From: a virus | Reading direction: 5' to 3' (one strand) | DNA: 37,126 nucleotides | Virus record (IMG/VR): IMGVR_UViG_3300031718_000027 | Coordinates: 1-37,126 of that record | In this document: positions 1-6,444 of the stretch, one piece after another | Layout: every line of letters starts with the position of its first letter | Numbering within the stretch: position 1 is the stretch's first letter | Notes under the pieces: model-generated | The model's input: only the letters and a program-made list of their open reading frames with translations | Databases searched by the model: none | What the model was told of the DNA's origin: nothing | Translations under genes and position numbers: made by a program

Positions 1-72
1 CGGTTGACGGCGCGGTTCGCGGCGCGGTTGACGGCGCGGTTGACGGCGCGGTTGACGACGCGGTTCGCGACG
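1..72. repeat. Direct terminal repeat, left copy (72 bp)
   Basis: Bases 1-72 are identical to 37055-37126, read base by base. Such a repeat is usual when a circular or terminally redundant phage genome is assembled. However, it lies wholly within a 12-bp tandem array that also holds another internal 72-bp duplication (159-230 equals 387-458). The match could therefore come from array duplication rather than assembly overlap. Its length is a multiple of 12 and of 3, so removing one copy would keep the reading frame. Confidence 0.7.
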
Positions 73-768
73 CGGTTCGCGGCGCGGTTGACGGCGCGGT
101 TCGCGGCGCGGTTCGCGACGCGGTTGGCGGCGCGGTTGGCGGCGCGGTTGGCGACGCGGTTGACGACGCGGTTGACGACGCGGTTCGCGACGCGGTTCGC
201 GGCGCGGTTGACGGCGCGGTTCGCGACGCGGTTGACGGCGCGGTTCGCGACGCGGTTCGCGGCGCGGTTGACGGCGCGGTTGGCGACGCGGTTCGCGACG
301 CGGTTGACGGCGCGGTTCGCGGCGCGGTTGACGGCGCGGTTGACGGCGCGGTTGACGGCGCGGTTGACGGCGCGGTTGACGACGCGGTTGACGACGCGGT
401 TGACGACGCGGTTCGCGACGCGGTTCGCGGCGCGGTTGACGGCGCGGTTCGCGACGCGGTTGACGACGCGGTTCGCGGCGCGGTTGGCGGCGCGGTTGGC
501 GGCGCGGTTGGCGGCGCGGTTGACGACGCGGTTCGCGGCGCGGTTCGCGACGCGGTTGGCGGCGCGGTTGGCGGCGCGGTTGACGGCGCGGTTCGCGGCG
601 CGGTTGGCGGCGCGGTTGACGGTGCGGTTCGCGACGCGGTTGGCGGCGCGGTTGGCGGCGCGGTTCGCGACGCGGTTGGCGGCGCGGTTGGCGGCGCGGT
701 TGGCGACGCGGTTCGCGGCGCGGTTGACGACGCGGTTGGCGGCGCGGTTGGCGGCGCGGTTGACGAAA
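1..768 (+). repeat. 12-bp coding minisatellite, left part (63 full units plus one partial)
   Basis: The unit is GTT, then GAC, CGC or GGC, then GGC or GAC, then GCG. It encodes Val-(Asp/Arg/Gly)-(Gly/Asp)-Ala in the frame that starts at base 3. Of 63 full units I count 15 Asp-Gly, 9 Asp-Asp, 11 Arg-Gly, 11 Arg-Asp, 14 Gly-Gly and 3 Gly-Asp. The only synonymous difference I find is a GGT at 621-623. Longer blocks recur: bases 159-230 equal 387-458. The 12-base period keeps the frame whatever the copy number. The other open frame here, which reads Arg-Leu/Phe-Thr/Ala-Ala repeats, is a by-product of the period. Confidence 0.97.
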
Positions 769-1415
769 TAAAAAATAACTTCTGGAAAAGAATGGGCGGC
801 CAGTTCTGGCAATGGACCCAGTCATGGGCGACATTCTTTGTCGACGTATGCGGTCTTGACCTGGGAAATGAAATGGAATCACGGTTGCGCGCTTATTGTG
901 CAACCTCCGAATCTGCATGCTGGTGGTGGCCACATCGCGACTTCGTCATGGCCTGCGAACGGCCGACGCATATCGACCGCGACGAACAGGGGCGCCTCCA
1001 CTCGGTAACACGCGCCGCGATTCAGTGGCCCGATGGCTGGGGCCTGTATTCGTGGCATGGGACGACGATACCAGCGGAATGGATCACGTCTGGCGCGAAG
1101 CTGGATCCGAAAATCGCACTCACCGATCCATCGGTCGAGAGACGTCGAGCCGCCGCCGAAATCATCGGCTGGGCGCGTATCCTTGAGCAATTACCTCACC
1201 GCGTGATTGACGCGGATGTCGACCCTATGGTCGGCACTCTTCTGGAGGTGGACTTACCGGATGCGCCGAAGTCGCGGTTTATCCGCGTACTCTGCGGAAC
1301 TCAAAGGACGTTCTGCCTACCTGTGCCAAATGAGATGAAAACCGCCTTGGCGGCGAACGCCTGGACGTATGATGTTCCCGAAACCGTGATCCGAAAACTG
1401 GAGGCCCGCTCATGA
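3..1415 (+). CDS. DUF6745-type repeat protein, C-terminal part (gene continues from 36694 across the contig ends)
   Basis: The frame is open from base 3, through 63 Val-X-X-Ala units, into a non-repeat domain that ends at 1415. This is the second half of the gene that begins at 36694. The last base of the window plus bases 1-2 restore a GCG alanine codon, giving about 615 codons, or 591 if the 72-bp terminal copy is removed. The C-terminal domain carries a Trp-rich start (GGQFWQWTQSW), then CWWWPHRDFVMACERP at about 918-965 and DGWGLYSWHG near 1038-1067. I recognise these as typical of DUF6745 proteins, whose function is unknown. From memory, relatives often have short Val-containing tetrapeptide repeats between their N- and C-terminal domains. 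An ATG at 792 is in frame but has no ribosome site and lies inside the domain, so I do not take it as the start. The stop overlaps the next gene by 4 bases. Confidence 0.8.
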   Translation, partial: VDGAVRGAVDGAVDGAVDDAVRDAVRGAVDGAVRGAVRDAVGGAVGGAVGDAVDDAVDDAVRDAVRGAVDGAVRDAVDGAVRDAVRGAVDGAVGDAVRDAVDGAVRGAVDGAVDGAVDGAVDGAVDDAVDDAVDDAVRDAVRGAVDGAVRDAVDDAVRGAVGGAVGGAVGGAVDDAVRGAVRDAVGGAVGGAVDGAVRGAVGGAVDGAVRDAVGGAVGGAVRDAVGGAVGGAVGDAVRGAVDDAVGGAVGGAVDEIKNNFWKRMGGQFWQWTQSWATFFVDVCGLDLGNEMESRLRAYCATSESACWWWPHRDFVMACERPTHIDRDEQGRLHSVTRAAIQWPDGWGLYSWHGTTIPAEWITSGAKLDPKIALTDPSVERRRAAAEIIGWARILEQLPHRVIDADVDPMVGTLLEVDLPDAPKSRFIRVLCGTQRTFCLPVPNEMKTALAANAWTYDVPETVIRKLEARS

Positions 1416-1780
1416 AAATCGCTCGCAAATACATCGCCCAAGGTGACGTTCTGTTCGTCAAGATACCGCGTAAGTCTCTGCCGCCGACCGCCATTGAGGT
1501 TCCGCGCTCAGGCGCGCTCATCGTGGCCCATTCGGAGACCGGCCATCACCACGTCATCGACGAATTGACGTCGCGACATTTCGAGGTGAAGGGCTCCCAG
1601 CTCGTATGCTACCTGCAACTCGGCGACGGCACGGTCGAGCTCGGCGGCGCGGACGTCGTACATCAGCGGTCCTGGGATACGCACGAAACCGTGCGCTTGC
1701 TCGGCAAGCCGGGCGACGTATGGAAGGTCCACAGGCAACGTGAGTCACGGCCGGAGGGCTGGGCGCGTGTCCAAGACTGA
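1412..1780 (+). CDS. Small GDVL-type protein, partner of the DUF6745 gene
   Basis: A 122-residue protein of unknown function. It starts with an ATGA overlap on the stop of the DUF6745-type gene, so the two are probably co-translated. Visible motifs are AQGDVLFVKIP near residues 9-19 and a central SETGHHHVID near residues 43-52. From memory, proteins with an N-terminal GDVL and a central TGHxH segment commonly sit next to DUF6745 genes in bacterial genomes, which supports a functional pair. The fold looks like a small all-beta domain. The histidines could bind metal, but I see no complete site. Confidence is high that it is a gene and low on role. Confidence 0.85.
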   Translation: MKIARKYIAQGDVLFVKIPRKSLPPTAIEVPRSGALIVAHSETGHHHVIDELTSRHFEVKGSQLVCYLQLGDGTVELGGADVVHQRSWDTHETVRLLGKPGDVWKVHRQRESRPEGWARVQD

Positions 1781-1853
1781 GCGATACGCCGCGAATCAGG
1801 CGCTTGTCCGGGCCTGGTTTGCGCTGCTCAGGCGGGTGATGGTGGCCCGGTGA
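1767..1853 (+). CDS. 28-residue basic peptide, hypothetical
   Basis: GTG start with GGAGGG eight bases upstream. It overlaps the end of the preceding gene by 14 bases and ends in a TGA that overlaps a GTG at 1850. The product is Arg-rich with a hydrophobic middle (ALVRAWFALLRRVMVAR). The tidy start site and the stop/start overlaps suggest it is translated; no function can be given. Confidence 0.4.
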   Translation: MSKTERYAANQALVRAWFALLRRVMVAR

Positions 1854-2092
1854 GCGAGTTGTTTTTCTGCGACGACGACGTCGGGCGCACGTTCATCGTC
1901 GTTGCCGATGAGGAAGACGCTCATGAAGGCCACGGCCTCGACGTCGGCACTCGCGTTCCGCACGGGCCTTACGTTCAAGGAGGTGAAGCGCATGATGTTC
2001 GACAACCACGAAGACCGGGCGCGGTGGAAGTACAAGCGGCGTCGCACTGTGCTCGGATATTGGCACGCGCTCAAGCTCGAAATGTGGGCTGA
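1850..2092 (+). CDS. Possible small acidic protein, frame uncertain
   Basis: GTG start overlapping the TGA of the preceding 28-residue reading frame. The first 30 or so residues (SELFFCDDDVGRTFIVVADE) look like a normal protein start. After about 1925 its codon use becomes poor, while another frame (1923-2120) becomes good. Either this is a short protein with a long overlap, or a frameshift separates the two halves. I cannot decide from sequence alone. Confidence 0.25.
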   Translation: MSELFFCDDDVGRTFIVVADEEDAHEGHGLDVGTRVPHGPYVQGGEAHDVRQPRRPGAVEVQAASHCARILARAQARNVG

Positions 2093-2120
2093 GGCGTGTC
2101 GAAGGCAGGCGGCGAAGTGA
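1923..2120 (+). CDS. Small basic protein, hypothetical
   Basis: About 65 residues from an ATG at 1923, which has GAGGAA upstream. A second in-frame ATG at 1992 follows a very strong AAGGAGGTG at 1977-1985 and would give a 42-residue product. The C-terminal half is rich in Arg, Lys and Trp (DRARWKYKRRRTVLGYWHAL) and suggests a nucleic-acid-contacting or helical peptide. Codon use fits this genome. The stop overlaps the next GTG by 4 bases. Confidence 0.5.
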   Translation: MKATASTSALAFRTGLTFKEVKRMMFDNHEDRARWKYKRRRTVLGYWHALKLEMWAEACRRQAAK

Positions 2121-2278
2121 CCCGCATTCCAGTCCCGCTAATCTGCTCCGCGTCCCCTTGTGTGTGCTCGCCACAAGGCCCGTGCGGCTGCGCACCCGAC
2201 GAGGACCCGGAGCACCACGCGTCGCACCGGTGCGGGGAGTGCGGGGCGCTGCTCGCGCCGAAGGTTGAGCCACGGTGA
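2117..2278 (+). CDS. Cys-rich small protein, hypothetical
   Basis: A 53-residue protein with a GTGA overlap on the preceding stop. It has clustered cysteines: CSASPCVCSPQGPCGC, then HRCGECG near the end. The pattern suggests one or two zinc-binding knuckles. No family is recognised. Its stop overlaps a GTG at 2275 that opens a 15-codon frame (2275-2322) also holding two cysteines, too short to call as a gene. Confidence 0.5.
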   Translation: MTRIPVPLICSASPCVCSPQGPCGCAPDEDPEHHASHRCGECGALLAPKVEPR

Positions 2279-2326
2279 CGCCCTGGTGTTGGGTTTGCGC
2301 GACCGACTGCCGAAAGGGATGACACG

Positions 2327-2554
2327 GTGACGCGACAGCAGATTATCGACGACGCGCAGCAGGAACTTCCCCCGACCCGTCGCGACCAGGTGGCCGCCAC
2401 AACGCGCAACCTCGCGCGGTCCCGAGTCCCCGCGACGAGGCTCCCGACGCGTGCAGAGCTTGCGGCGCTTCGCGAGGAGGTGCGGGCCAAGAACTCCCGC
2501 GAGCGCGAACTGCCCAGCAGCGGTACGGGTGGGAGAGAGGGGGCTGCGAAGTGA
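2327..2554 (+). CDS. Small charged helical protein, hypothetical
   Basis: A 75-residue protein with a GTG start and AAAGGG upstream at about 2313-2318. It is rich in Arg, Glu, Gln and Ala and predicted helical (RAELAALREEVRAKNSRERE). No family is recognised. Its TGA overlaps the GTG of the PP-loop gene by 4 bases, so it may be translationally coupled to it. Confidence 0.5.
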   Translation: MTRQQIIDDAQQELPPTRRDQVAATTRNLARSRVPATRLPTRAELAALREEVRAKNSRERELPSSGTGGREGAAK

Positions 2555-3384
2555 GCGCCAGGGGACCGATGGGCATCGAAGTTTATAGGATGCTTCCCCG
2601 CATCTCGGTGCTGCGGTGGGGCGGCGGGGTCAACTCGACGGGATTGGCCTGTGAGATGGAGGAGCGCGGCGAGCGGCCCGACTTCATTTCGTTCTCCGAC
2701 ACGGGCGGTGAGAAGAAGGCAACGTATGCCTTCATCGCAGAGTTTCGCGCGTGGCTCAAATCGGTGAGCTGGCCCGATTTGACAATTGTCGGATACGAAA
2801 CCGAAGCCGGCGACAAGTCTTTGTATGACTATTCGATCCGCGTCTCCGAGTTGCCATCGAGGGCCTATGGGCTTGGCGGATGCGCCGACAAGTGGAAGAT
2901 CCGCCCTTTCGAGAAGTGGTCTAACCATCAGGCGCGCATCAAGGCTCTAAGGTCGGTGGGCGGCAAGCCCTGTGCCCTACTTGGCTACGACGCAGGCGAG
3001 GCGCACCGATACGCAAAGCGGGAGAATGAGCGCTGGACGTTCCGTGCTCCACTGATTGACTGGGGGATAGACCGCGACGGCTGTATCGCTGCGATCAAAC
3101 GCACGGGACTCCCCGTGCCTCCCAAGTCGGCTTGCTATTTTTGCCCGTCGAGCACGAAAGCGGAGATTCTCGCCCTATCAAAGAGGGAGATTGCCAATTC
3201 CCTGGCCATGGAAGACAAGGCGCGGGCCGCAGGCAAGCTAAAGACGGTCCAGGGTCTCGGTCGGCGCTTCTCGTGGCGCCAGTTTCTTGAGGCCGATGAA
3301 GCTGGTCGGGCACTGTTACCCGAGGCCCCGGTTGAGCCCTGTACCATGTGCGCAGACGACAGTGACGACAGGGAGGATTCATGA
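2551..3384 (+). CDS. PP-loop ATPase, PAPS-reductase-like
   Basis: A 277-residue protein of the adenine nucleotide alpha-hydrolase / PAPS reductase-like superfamily. Residues 20-31 read VLRWGGGVNSTG, a PP-loop for ATP or adenylyl binding. DTGGE at 50-54 matches the conserved Asp-Thr-Gly segment that follows the second strand. CYFCPSS at 195-201 is a CxxC that in relatives binds an iron-sulfur cluster or zinc. Such stand-alone PP-loop genes are common in phages. They are inferred to adenylate a substrate, in sulfur transfer or nucleobase modification, but the substrate here is unknown. GTG 2551 overlaps the previous stop; ATG 2569 or 2590 are alternative starts that keep the PP-loop. Confidence 0.85.
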   Translation: MSARGPMGIEVYRMLPRISVLRWGGGVNSTGLACEMEERGERPDFISFSDTGGEKKATYAFIAEFRAWLKSVSWPDLTIVGYETEAGDKSLYDYSIRVSELPSRAYGLGGCADKWKIRPFEKWSNHQARIKALRSVGGKPCALLGYDAGEAHRYAKRENERWTFRAPLIDWGIDRDGCIAAIKRTGLPVPPKSACYFCPSSTKAEILALSKREIANSLAMEDKARAAGKLKTVQGLGRRFSWRQFLEADEAGRALLPEAPVEPCTMCADDSDDREDS

Positions 3385-3428
3385 CGAGCCCCACCCCGTC
3401 AGCTACACGTAAGGAGACCCGCAAATGA
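3381..3428 (+). CDS. 15-residue coupled reading frame (possible leader)
   Basis: ATG overlaps the PP-loop stop region after GGGAGG at 3371-3376. It ends in a TGA that overlaps the ATG of the next gene. It contains the AAGGAG ribosome site of that gene. It probably acts only as a translational bridge, if it is translated at all. Confidence 0.25.
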   Translation: MTSPTPSATRKETRK

Positions 3429-4090
3429 GCGACAAAGGATTCACACCTAAACTCACGATTCGTTCTGGCTCTATACAGGGCTATGGCGGCCCCGGCTACG
3501 ACTGGACGAGGGGCGTCTATCACAGTCGCCTACTGTTCGACGTCCATGCGAGTTATGACAGCGCCACCGTTCTGTTGGAGCGTCAGAAGTGGGAGCGCGC
3601 GTGGCCATCCGAGGGCGACTTCCGCGCCGCAATTGCCAATAAGGTCCTTGCGTCTCCGGTGTGTTCTAACTGCGCGCTCCCGACGGAGGGCGAAGGAAGC
3701 ACGGGGCCGGTTTCCTGTTTGGATAGGCACTGGTGCAAGCGCCCTGCATGCGTCTCGGTCATGGAAGCGACGCGTGTGGCCTACCGTGAAGGTGCCGAAC
3801 GCCAGAGGCAGGAATGGAATGCCCGTCAGGAGAGTGATAAACAGGAGCGGATCCGACAACTAGACGAGGCGACGAAGTGCTTTCATTGGCGCGACGGCTG
3901 GTACTTTCGGCGCAACCCTGACGGCTCCGTGCGCGTGATGTTGCGCGAAGGCCCGCAGAGTGAATGGCTGCGTGTCGATGTAACGGTCCCGGCCAACGAA
4001 TGGGCCAGTATCGTGTGCAGCGTCAGCGTTGGCGGCGAGACCGGGGAGCGATGGGAACAGGCGAAACGCTTCCACGGCGAGACCCCATGA
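3425..4090 (+). CDS. Hypothetical protein with a Cys/His cluster
   Basis: A 221-residue protein with AAGGAG at 3411-3416 ahead of ATG 3425. Residues about 79-103 hold CSNCALPTEGEG followed by SCLDRHWCKRPAC, a likely zinc-binding knuckle. A helical, charged stretch follows (REGAERQRQEWNARQ), then a segment rich in Trp and Phe. No family is recognised. It lies in the early rightward operon between the PP-loop gene and a second Cys-rich gene. Confidence 0.75.
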   Translation: MSDKGFTPKLTIRSGSIQGYGGPGYDWTRGVYHSRLLFDVHASYDSATVLLERQKWERAWPSEGDFRAAIANKVLASPVCSNCALPTEGEGSTGPVSCLDRHWCKRPACVSVMEATRVAYREGAERQRQEWNARQESDKQERIRQLDEATKCFHWRDGWYFRRNPDGSVRVMLREGPQSEWLRVDVTVPANEWASIVCSVSVGGETGERWEQAKRFHGETP

Positions 4091-4938
4091 CCGACCCCGC
4101 CACCCTCGCATCCCAGCTAGCAGACGCCGAGAGACGGCTGGCGACGGCGACGGCACTCCTGAACGACACACCGCCGATGGTCGTGGCGGGCGCGAGCAGT
4201 CACTGGCGGAACTGGTGGGACCGCGTCGTGGCATTCCTGCACCCACCAGCAACCGCCGCCCCTCGGGAGCAGGGACAGGAGGGAAAGTACGCCGCCCACG
4301 ACAACGCTGGCCCTCCATATCACGTTGCCGAGTCCTGTAATCAACGGGGATGCCCATGGCATGGGGAACGAAACGCCCCCCCACCCGCCGCAGACGTACC
4401 GCGAGAGACGGGGCTCTGCCGTTGCGAGCATTCGAGTCGCGCTCATGGGACCGGGGGTTGGTGTACGGTGCCGCTGGGACGCGGTCTCGTTTGCACATGC
4501 ACCAGCTTCCAGCCGCGTGACCGCAGCGCCCCCGCCCCTAGCAGTCCACCGGAGGCGTCGGCGCTGGAGCGTGTGAGCGCGATTCACAAGGGGATTTACG
4601 GCGGCAATTCGGATCCGAATCGTTGCGTGTGCGCCGAGAAGGAGACCGGTCGATACGCCGACACGCCACACGTTCATTACCGAAAGCCGCCGTTTGCGTG
4701 CGCGCGATGCGAATGCAAAGCCTACGAACCGGCGCTGCCCAGCCCAGCGGTACAGGGAGAGGCCATGGCGCTGACCGACGAGCGACGTAAGCAGCTCGCG
4801 GAGCACGGTATGCGACTGCTCTGCCCGCAATGGGCCGACGGTGTCCATCTCTTCGACAATCGGCCAGTCGACGCGAAACGCTGCGCCTGCGGCTACACGG
4901 TCGAACGTCTCGCCGCTCTACCTGGAGAGCCCCGATGA
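4087..4938 (+). CDS. Protein with tandem small Cys/His motifs
   Basis: A 283-residue protein. ATG 4087 overlaps the preceding stop by 4 bases; the longer frame from 3964 is a shadow of the upstream gene. The middle holds two copies of a C-x-C, H, then C-x(1-2)-C-x-C pattern ending in an aromatic residue and Pro: CRCEHSSRAHGTGGWC with CTCTSFQP, then CVCAEKETGRY with CARCECKAYEP. A further CACGY lies near the C-terminus. Similar small zinc-binding-like repeats occur in other phage early proteins of unknown role. The N-terminus has a Trp-rich helix (SSHWRNWWDRVVAFLHP) that could be a short membrane or interaction segment. Confidence 0.75.
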   Translation: MTDPATLASQLADAERRLATATALLNDTPPMVVAGASSHWRNWWDRVVAFLHPPATAAPREQGQEGKYAAHDNAGPPYHVAESCNQRGCPWHGERNAPPPAADVPRETGLCRCEHSSRAHGTGGWCTVPLGRGLVCTCTSFQPRDRSAPAPSSPPEASALERVSAIHKGIYGGNSDPNRCVCAEKETGRYADTPHVHYRKPPFACARCECKAYEPALPSPAVQGEAMALTDERRKQLAEHGMRLLCPQWADGVHLFDNRPVDAKRCACGYTVERLAALPGEPR

Positions 4939-5201
4939 CTTGCGTTCATGGGCGAGCCACCGATGATTCATGCCCGCACTGCTGTGGCTTCGCCGGCTTC
5001 GCTTCCGGCCCCGCCCGCCCCACTCCCGAGGTAGCGCCCGACGTGCTGCTAGACACGGCGCTGATACTCATCCTCGAACGGCCAAACATGCCCAAGCGTC
5101 CCACGTCGCTGCGTATCCGGTGGGAGGAGCGCATCGCCGAGTTGCTGGCGCTCCCTGAATACAGAGCCTGGCGCGCACGGCGCTCTCCGGGATCGAAATA
5201 G
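4935..5201 (+). CDS. Small Cys-rich protein, hypothetical
   Basis: An 88-residue protein. ATG 4935 overlaps the previous stop by 4 bases. The N-terminus has CVHGRATDDSCPHCCGF, a plausible zinc ribbon, and the C-terminal half is basic and helical (RIRWEERIAELLALPEY). It is the last gene of the tightly coupled early block; a 129-base gap follows. Confidence 0.65.
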   Translation: MTCVHGRATDDSCPHCCGFAGFASGPARPTPEVAPDVLLDTALILILERPNMPKRPTSLRIRWEERIAELLALPEYRAWRARRSPGSK

Positions 5202-5330
5202 CACTTTGCTCGCGCCATGACGCAACTGCACAAATAGACCGTGGACTGTCGAATCCAGCTAGACTAGTAATACCGTGTGTAGTACTCTCTATCCATGGAC
5301 ACGACGACAACCCAGACCGAGGAGACGAAG
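5202..5330 (+). promoter_or_regulatory. AT-richer gap, possible promoter or transcript restart
   Basis: A 129-base gap in an otherwise coupled operon, with an AT-rich patch at 5223-5290 (TAGACTAGTAATAC at 5260-5273). No pair of -35 and -10 boxes with good spacing is evident, so a promoter is only a possibility. The next gene has its own strong ribosome site (GAGGAG at about 5319-5324). Confidence 0.25.
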
Positions 5331-5513
5331 ATGCACGACCTGATCGACTGCCGGACCGGGGAATTCATCCGCGCCGCAAACGAGGAGGATCTGCGCGACG
5401 TGAACCGCAACATGAACGTCTCCGCCATCGAGGCGAAGCTTGGTCGCAAGGTGCTAGGGACCGTGACCGAGAACTGCGACGACTACCGCGTCGCTTTCGT
5501 GGTGGTGCGCTAA
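5331..5513 (+). CDS. 60-residue hypothetical protein
   Basis: ATG 5331 follows GAGGAGACGAAG, a good ribosome site. The in-frame ATG at 5295 has none and would add 12 mostly Thr/Glu residues. The protein begins MHDLIDCRTGEFIRAANEED and looks like a small mixed alpha/beta domain. No family is recognised. It is followed directly by the next ATG, with no spacing. Confidence 0.65.
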   Translation: MHDLIDCRTGEFIRAANEEDLRDVNRNMNVSAIEAKLGRKVLGTVTENCDDYRVAFVVVR

Positions 5514-5708
5514 ATGGACTCCGAGCAGACAATCAGCTACGAGGTCGAGGCGTTCTATACCGACGGTCACTCGTCGATCGTTGACCAAGGCGACGGGGCG
5601 ATCGGCGAAGCGCGCGCTAGGGCTCGCGCCGCGTATTCGGACTCGGACGTGATGTCCGTACGTGTGCTCGTCGATGGCGGCGAGGTCTGGGGAAACACGC
5701 GATCATGA
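5514..5708 (+). CDS. 64-residue hypothetical protein
   Basis: Starts directly after the TAA of the preceding gene and ends with an ATGA overlap on the next. It is an acidic small protein with a predicted strand-helix-strand layout (SYEVEAFYTDGHSSIV, then GEARARARAAYSDSD, then VRVLVDGGEVW). No family is recognised. Confidence 0.6.
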   Translation: MDSEQTISYEVEAFYTDGHSSIVDQGDGAIGEARARARAAYSDSDVMSVRVLVDGGEVWGNTRS

Positions 5709-6004
5709 CCCGCTCCGCGCAGCGCCCGCCCGTCTCGGTCCGCTATCCCTCCGAGGATAGCGAGGCCGAGGCGCGACGCCGCGCTGCTCGCAATGGCATC
5801 ACGCTCAACGCCTACGTCGTCCACCGCACCTCGGGGCGAGGTGGACTGACGACGCGCATGATCGGACTCGGATTCATTCTCGAGCAGCTCCGCGAGCTGG
5901 ACGGCTATCTCGCGGAGGGCGAAACAAAGGCGGCGCGGGAACGGATTGCGCGACTACAGGAGTCGTTGGCAGACCCGCGGCGCTCTTCGGGAGGTGGGAG
6001 GTGA
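5705..6004 (+). CDS. Small protein with a ribbon-helix-helix-like start
   Basis: A 99-residue protein, ATGA overlap with the preceding gene. Residues 10-40 read as a strand (VSVRYP), a helix (EAEARRRAARNG), then a turn and second helix (ITLNAYVVHRT). This resembles the ribbon-helix-helix DNA-binding fold. The rest is helical and charged, suitable for oligomerisation. The assignment is a pattern match only. Confidence 0.5.
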   Translation: MTRSAQRPPVSVRYPSEDSEAEARRRAARNGITLNAYVVHRTSGRGGLTTRMIGLGFILEQLRELDGYLAEGETKAARERIARLQESLADPRRSSGGGR

Positions 6005-6186
6005 GCGTCTCTTTCAAATGGAAAGGCCCGCTCGGCGTGGCAGTCATGATGAATGGTCCCGACGCGCCCGAGGACTACCGCTGGGACTACTTCTTCACCG
6101 GATTGACCATCGGTAACGTCGGCATCGGAATCGTGTGGCGACGGCATAGGCGCGCGACGGCCACTCCAGGGAAGGAAAGGCGATGA
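6001..6186 (+). CDS. 61-residue hypothetical protein
   Basis: GTG start inside a GGGAGGTGGGAG ribosome site region, overlapping the previous stop. It is a small protein with aromatic residues and a hydrophobic stretch (YFFTGLTIGNVGIGIVW) followed by a basic tail. It is possibly membrane-associated; no family is recognised. Confidence 0.55.
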   Translation: MSVSFKWKGPLGVAVMMNGPDAPEDYRWDYFFTGLTIGNVGIGIVWRRHRRATATPGKERR

Positions 6187-6443
6187 GCTACGACGCAAGG
6201 AAAGAGGCGCACGCGCTCGCAGGTGGTGAATCCGTGAAATGGTGCGCCGCCGAGGACGGCAAAGGTATCCACGGCCGGCGGTGCGACGAAATCACCGCCT
6301 GCCTCCAGCGCGCCTACGCCGCTGGTCTTGAGAGGGCCAAAGGGATTGCGCGGGCCGGCATCTTGACCGCTGAGCATCGAGCAAGGGCCGACTACATCGC
6401 CGACGCCATCTGCGCAGAGCGAGAGAGGGCTGGGAAGCCGTGA
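6183..6443 (+). CDS. 86-residue hypothetical protein, last rightward gene
   Basis: ATG 6183 after AAGGAAAGG, overlapping the previous stop. It is mostly helical, with four cysteines spread through the protein (WCAAE, RRCDEITACL, AICAERE). No family is recognised. Its TGA at 6441-6443 is one base away from the stop of the convergent lysozyme gene, and there is no clear terminator between them. Confidence 0.6.
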   Translation: MSYDARKEAHALAGGESVKWCAAEDGKGIHGRRCDEITACLQRAYAAGLERAKGIARAGILTAEHRARADYIADAICAERERAGKP

Positions 6444-6444
6444 C

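Noticed and set aside
1-768. CRISPR array
   Set aside because: Units are contiguous 12-mers without spacers, and no cas genes are present.
1-768. Diversity-generating retroelement target
   Set aside because: Variation is confined to set positions, but no reverse transcriptase or template repeat is seen, and changes are not adenine-specific.
4-771. 255-residue open frame of Arg-Leu/Phe-Thr/Ala-Ala repeats
   Set aside because: It is another frame of the 12-bp array. The frame at base 3 joins real domains on both sides, so this one is a by-product.
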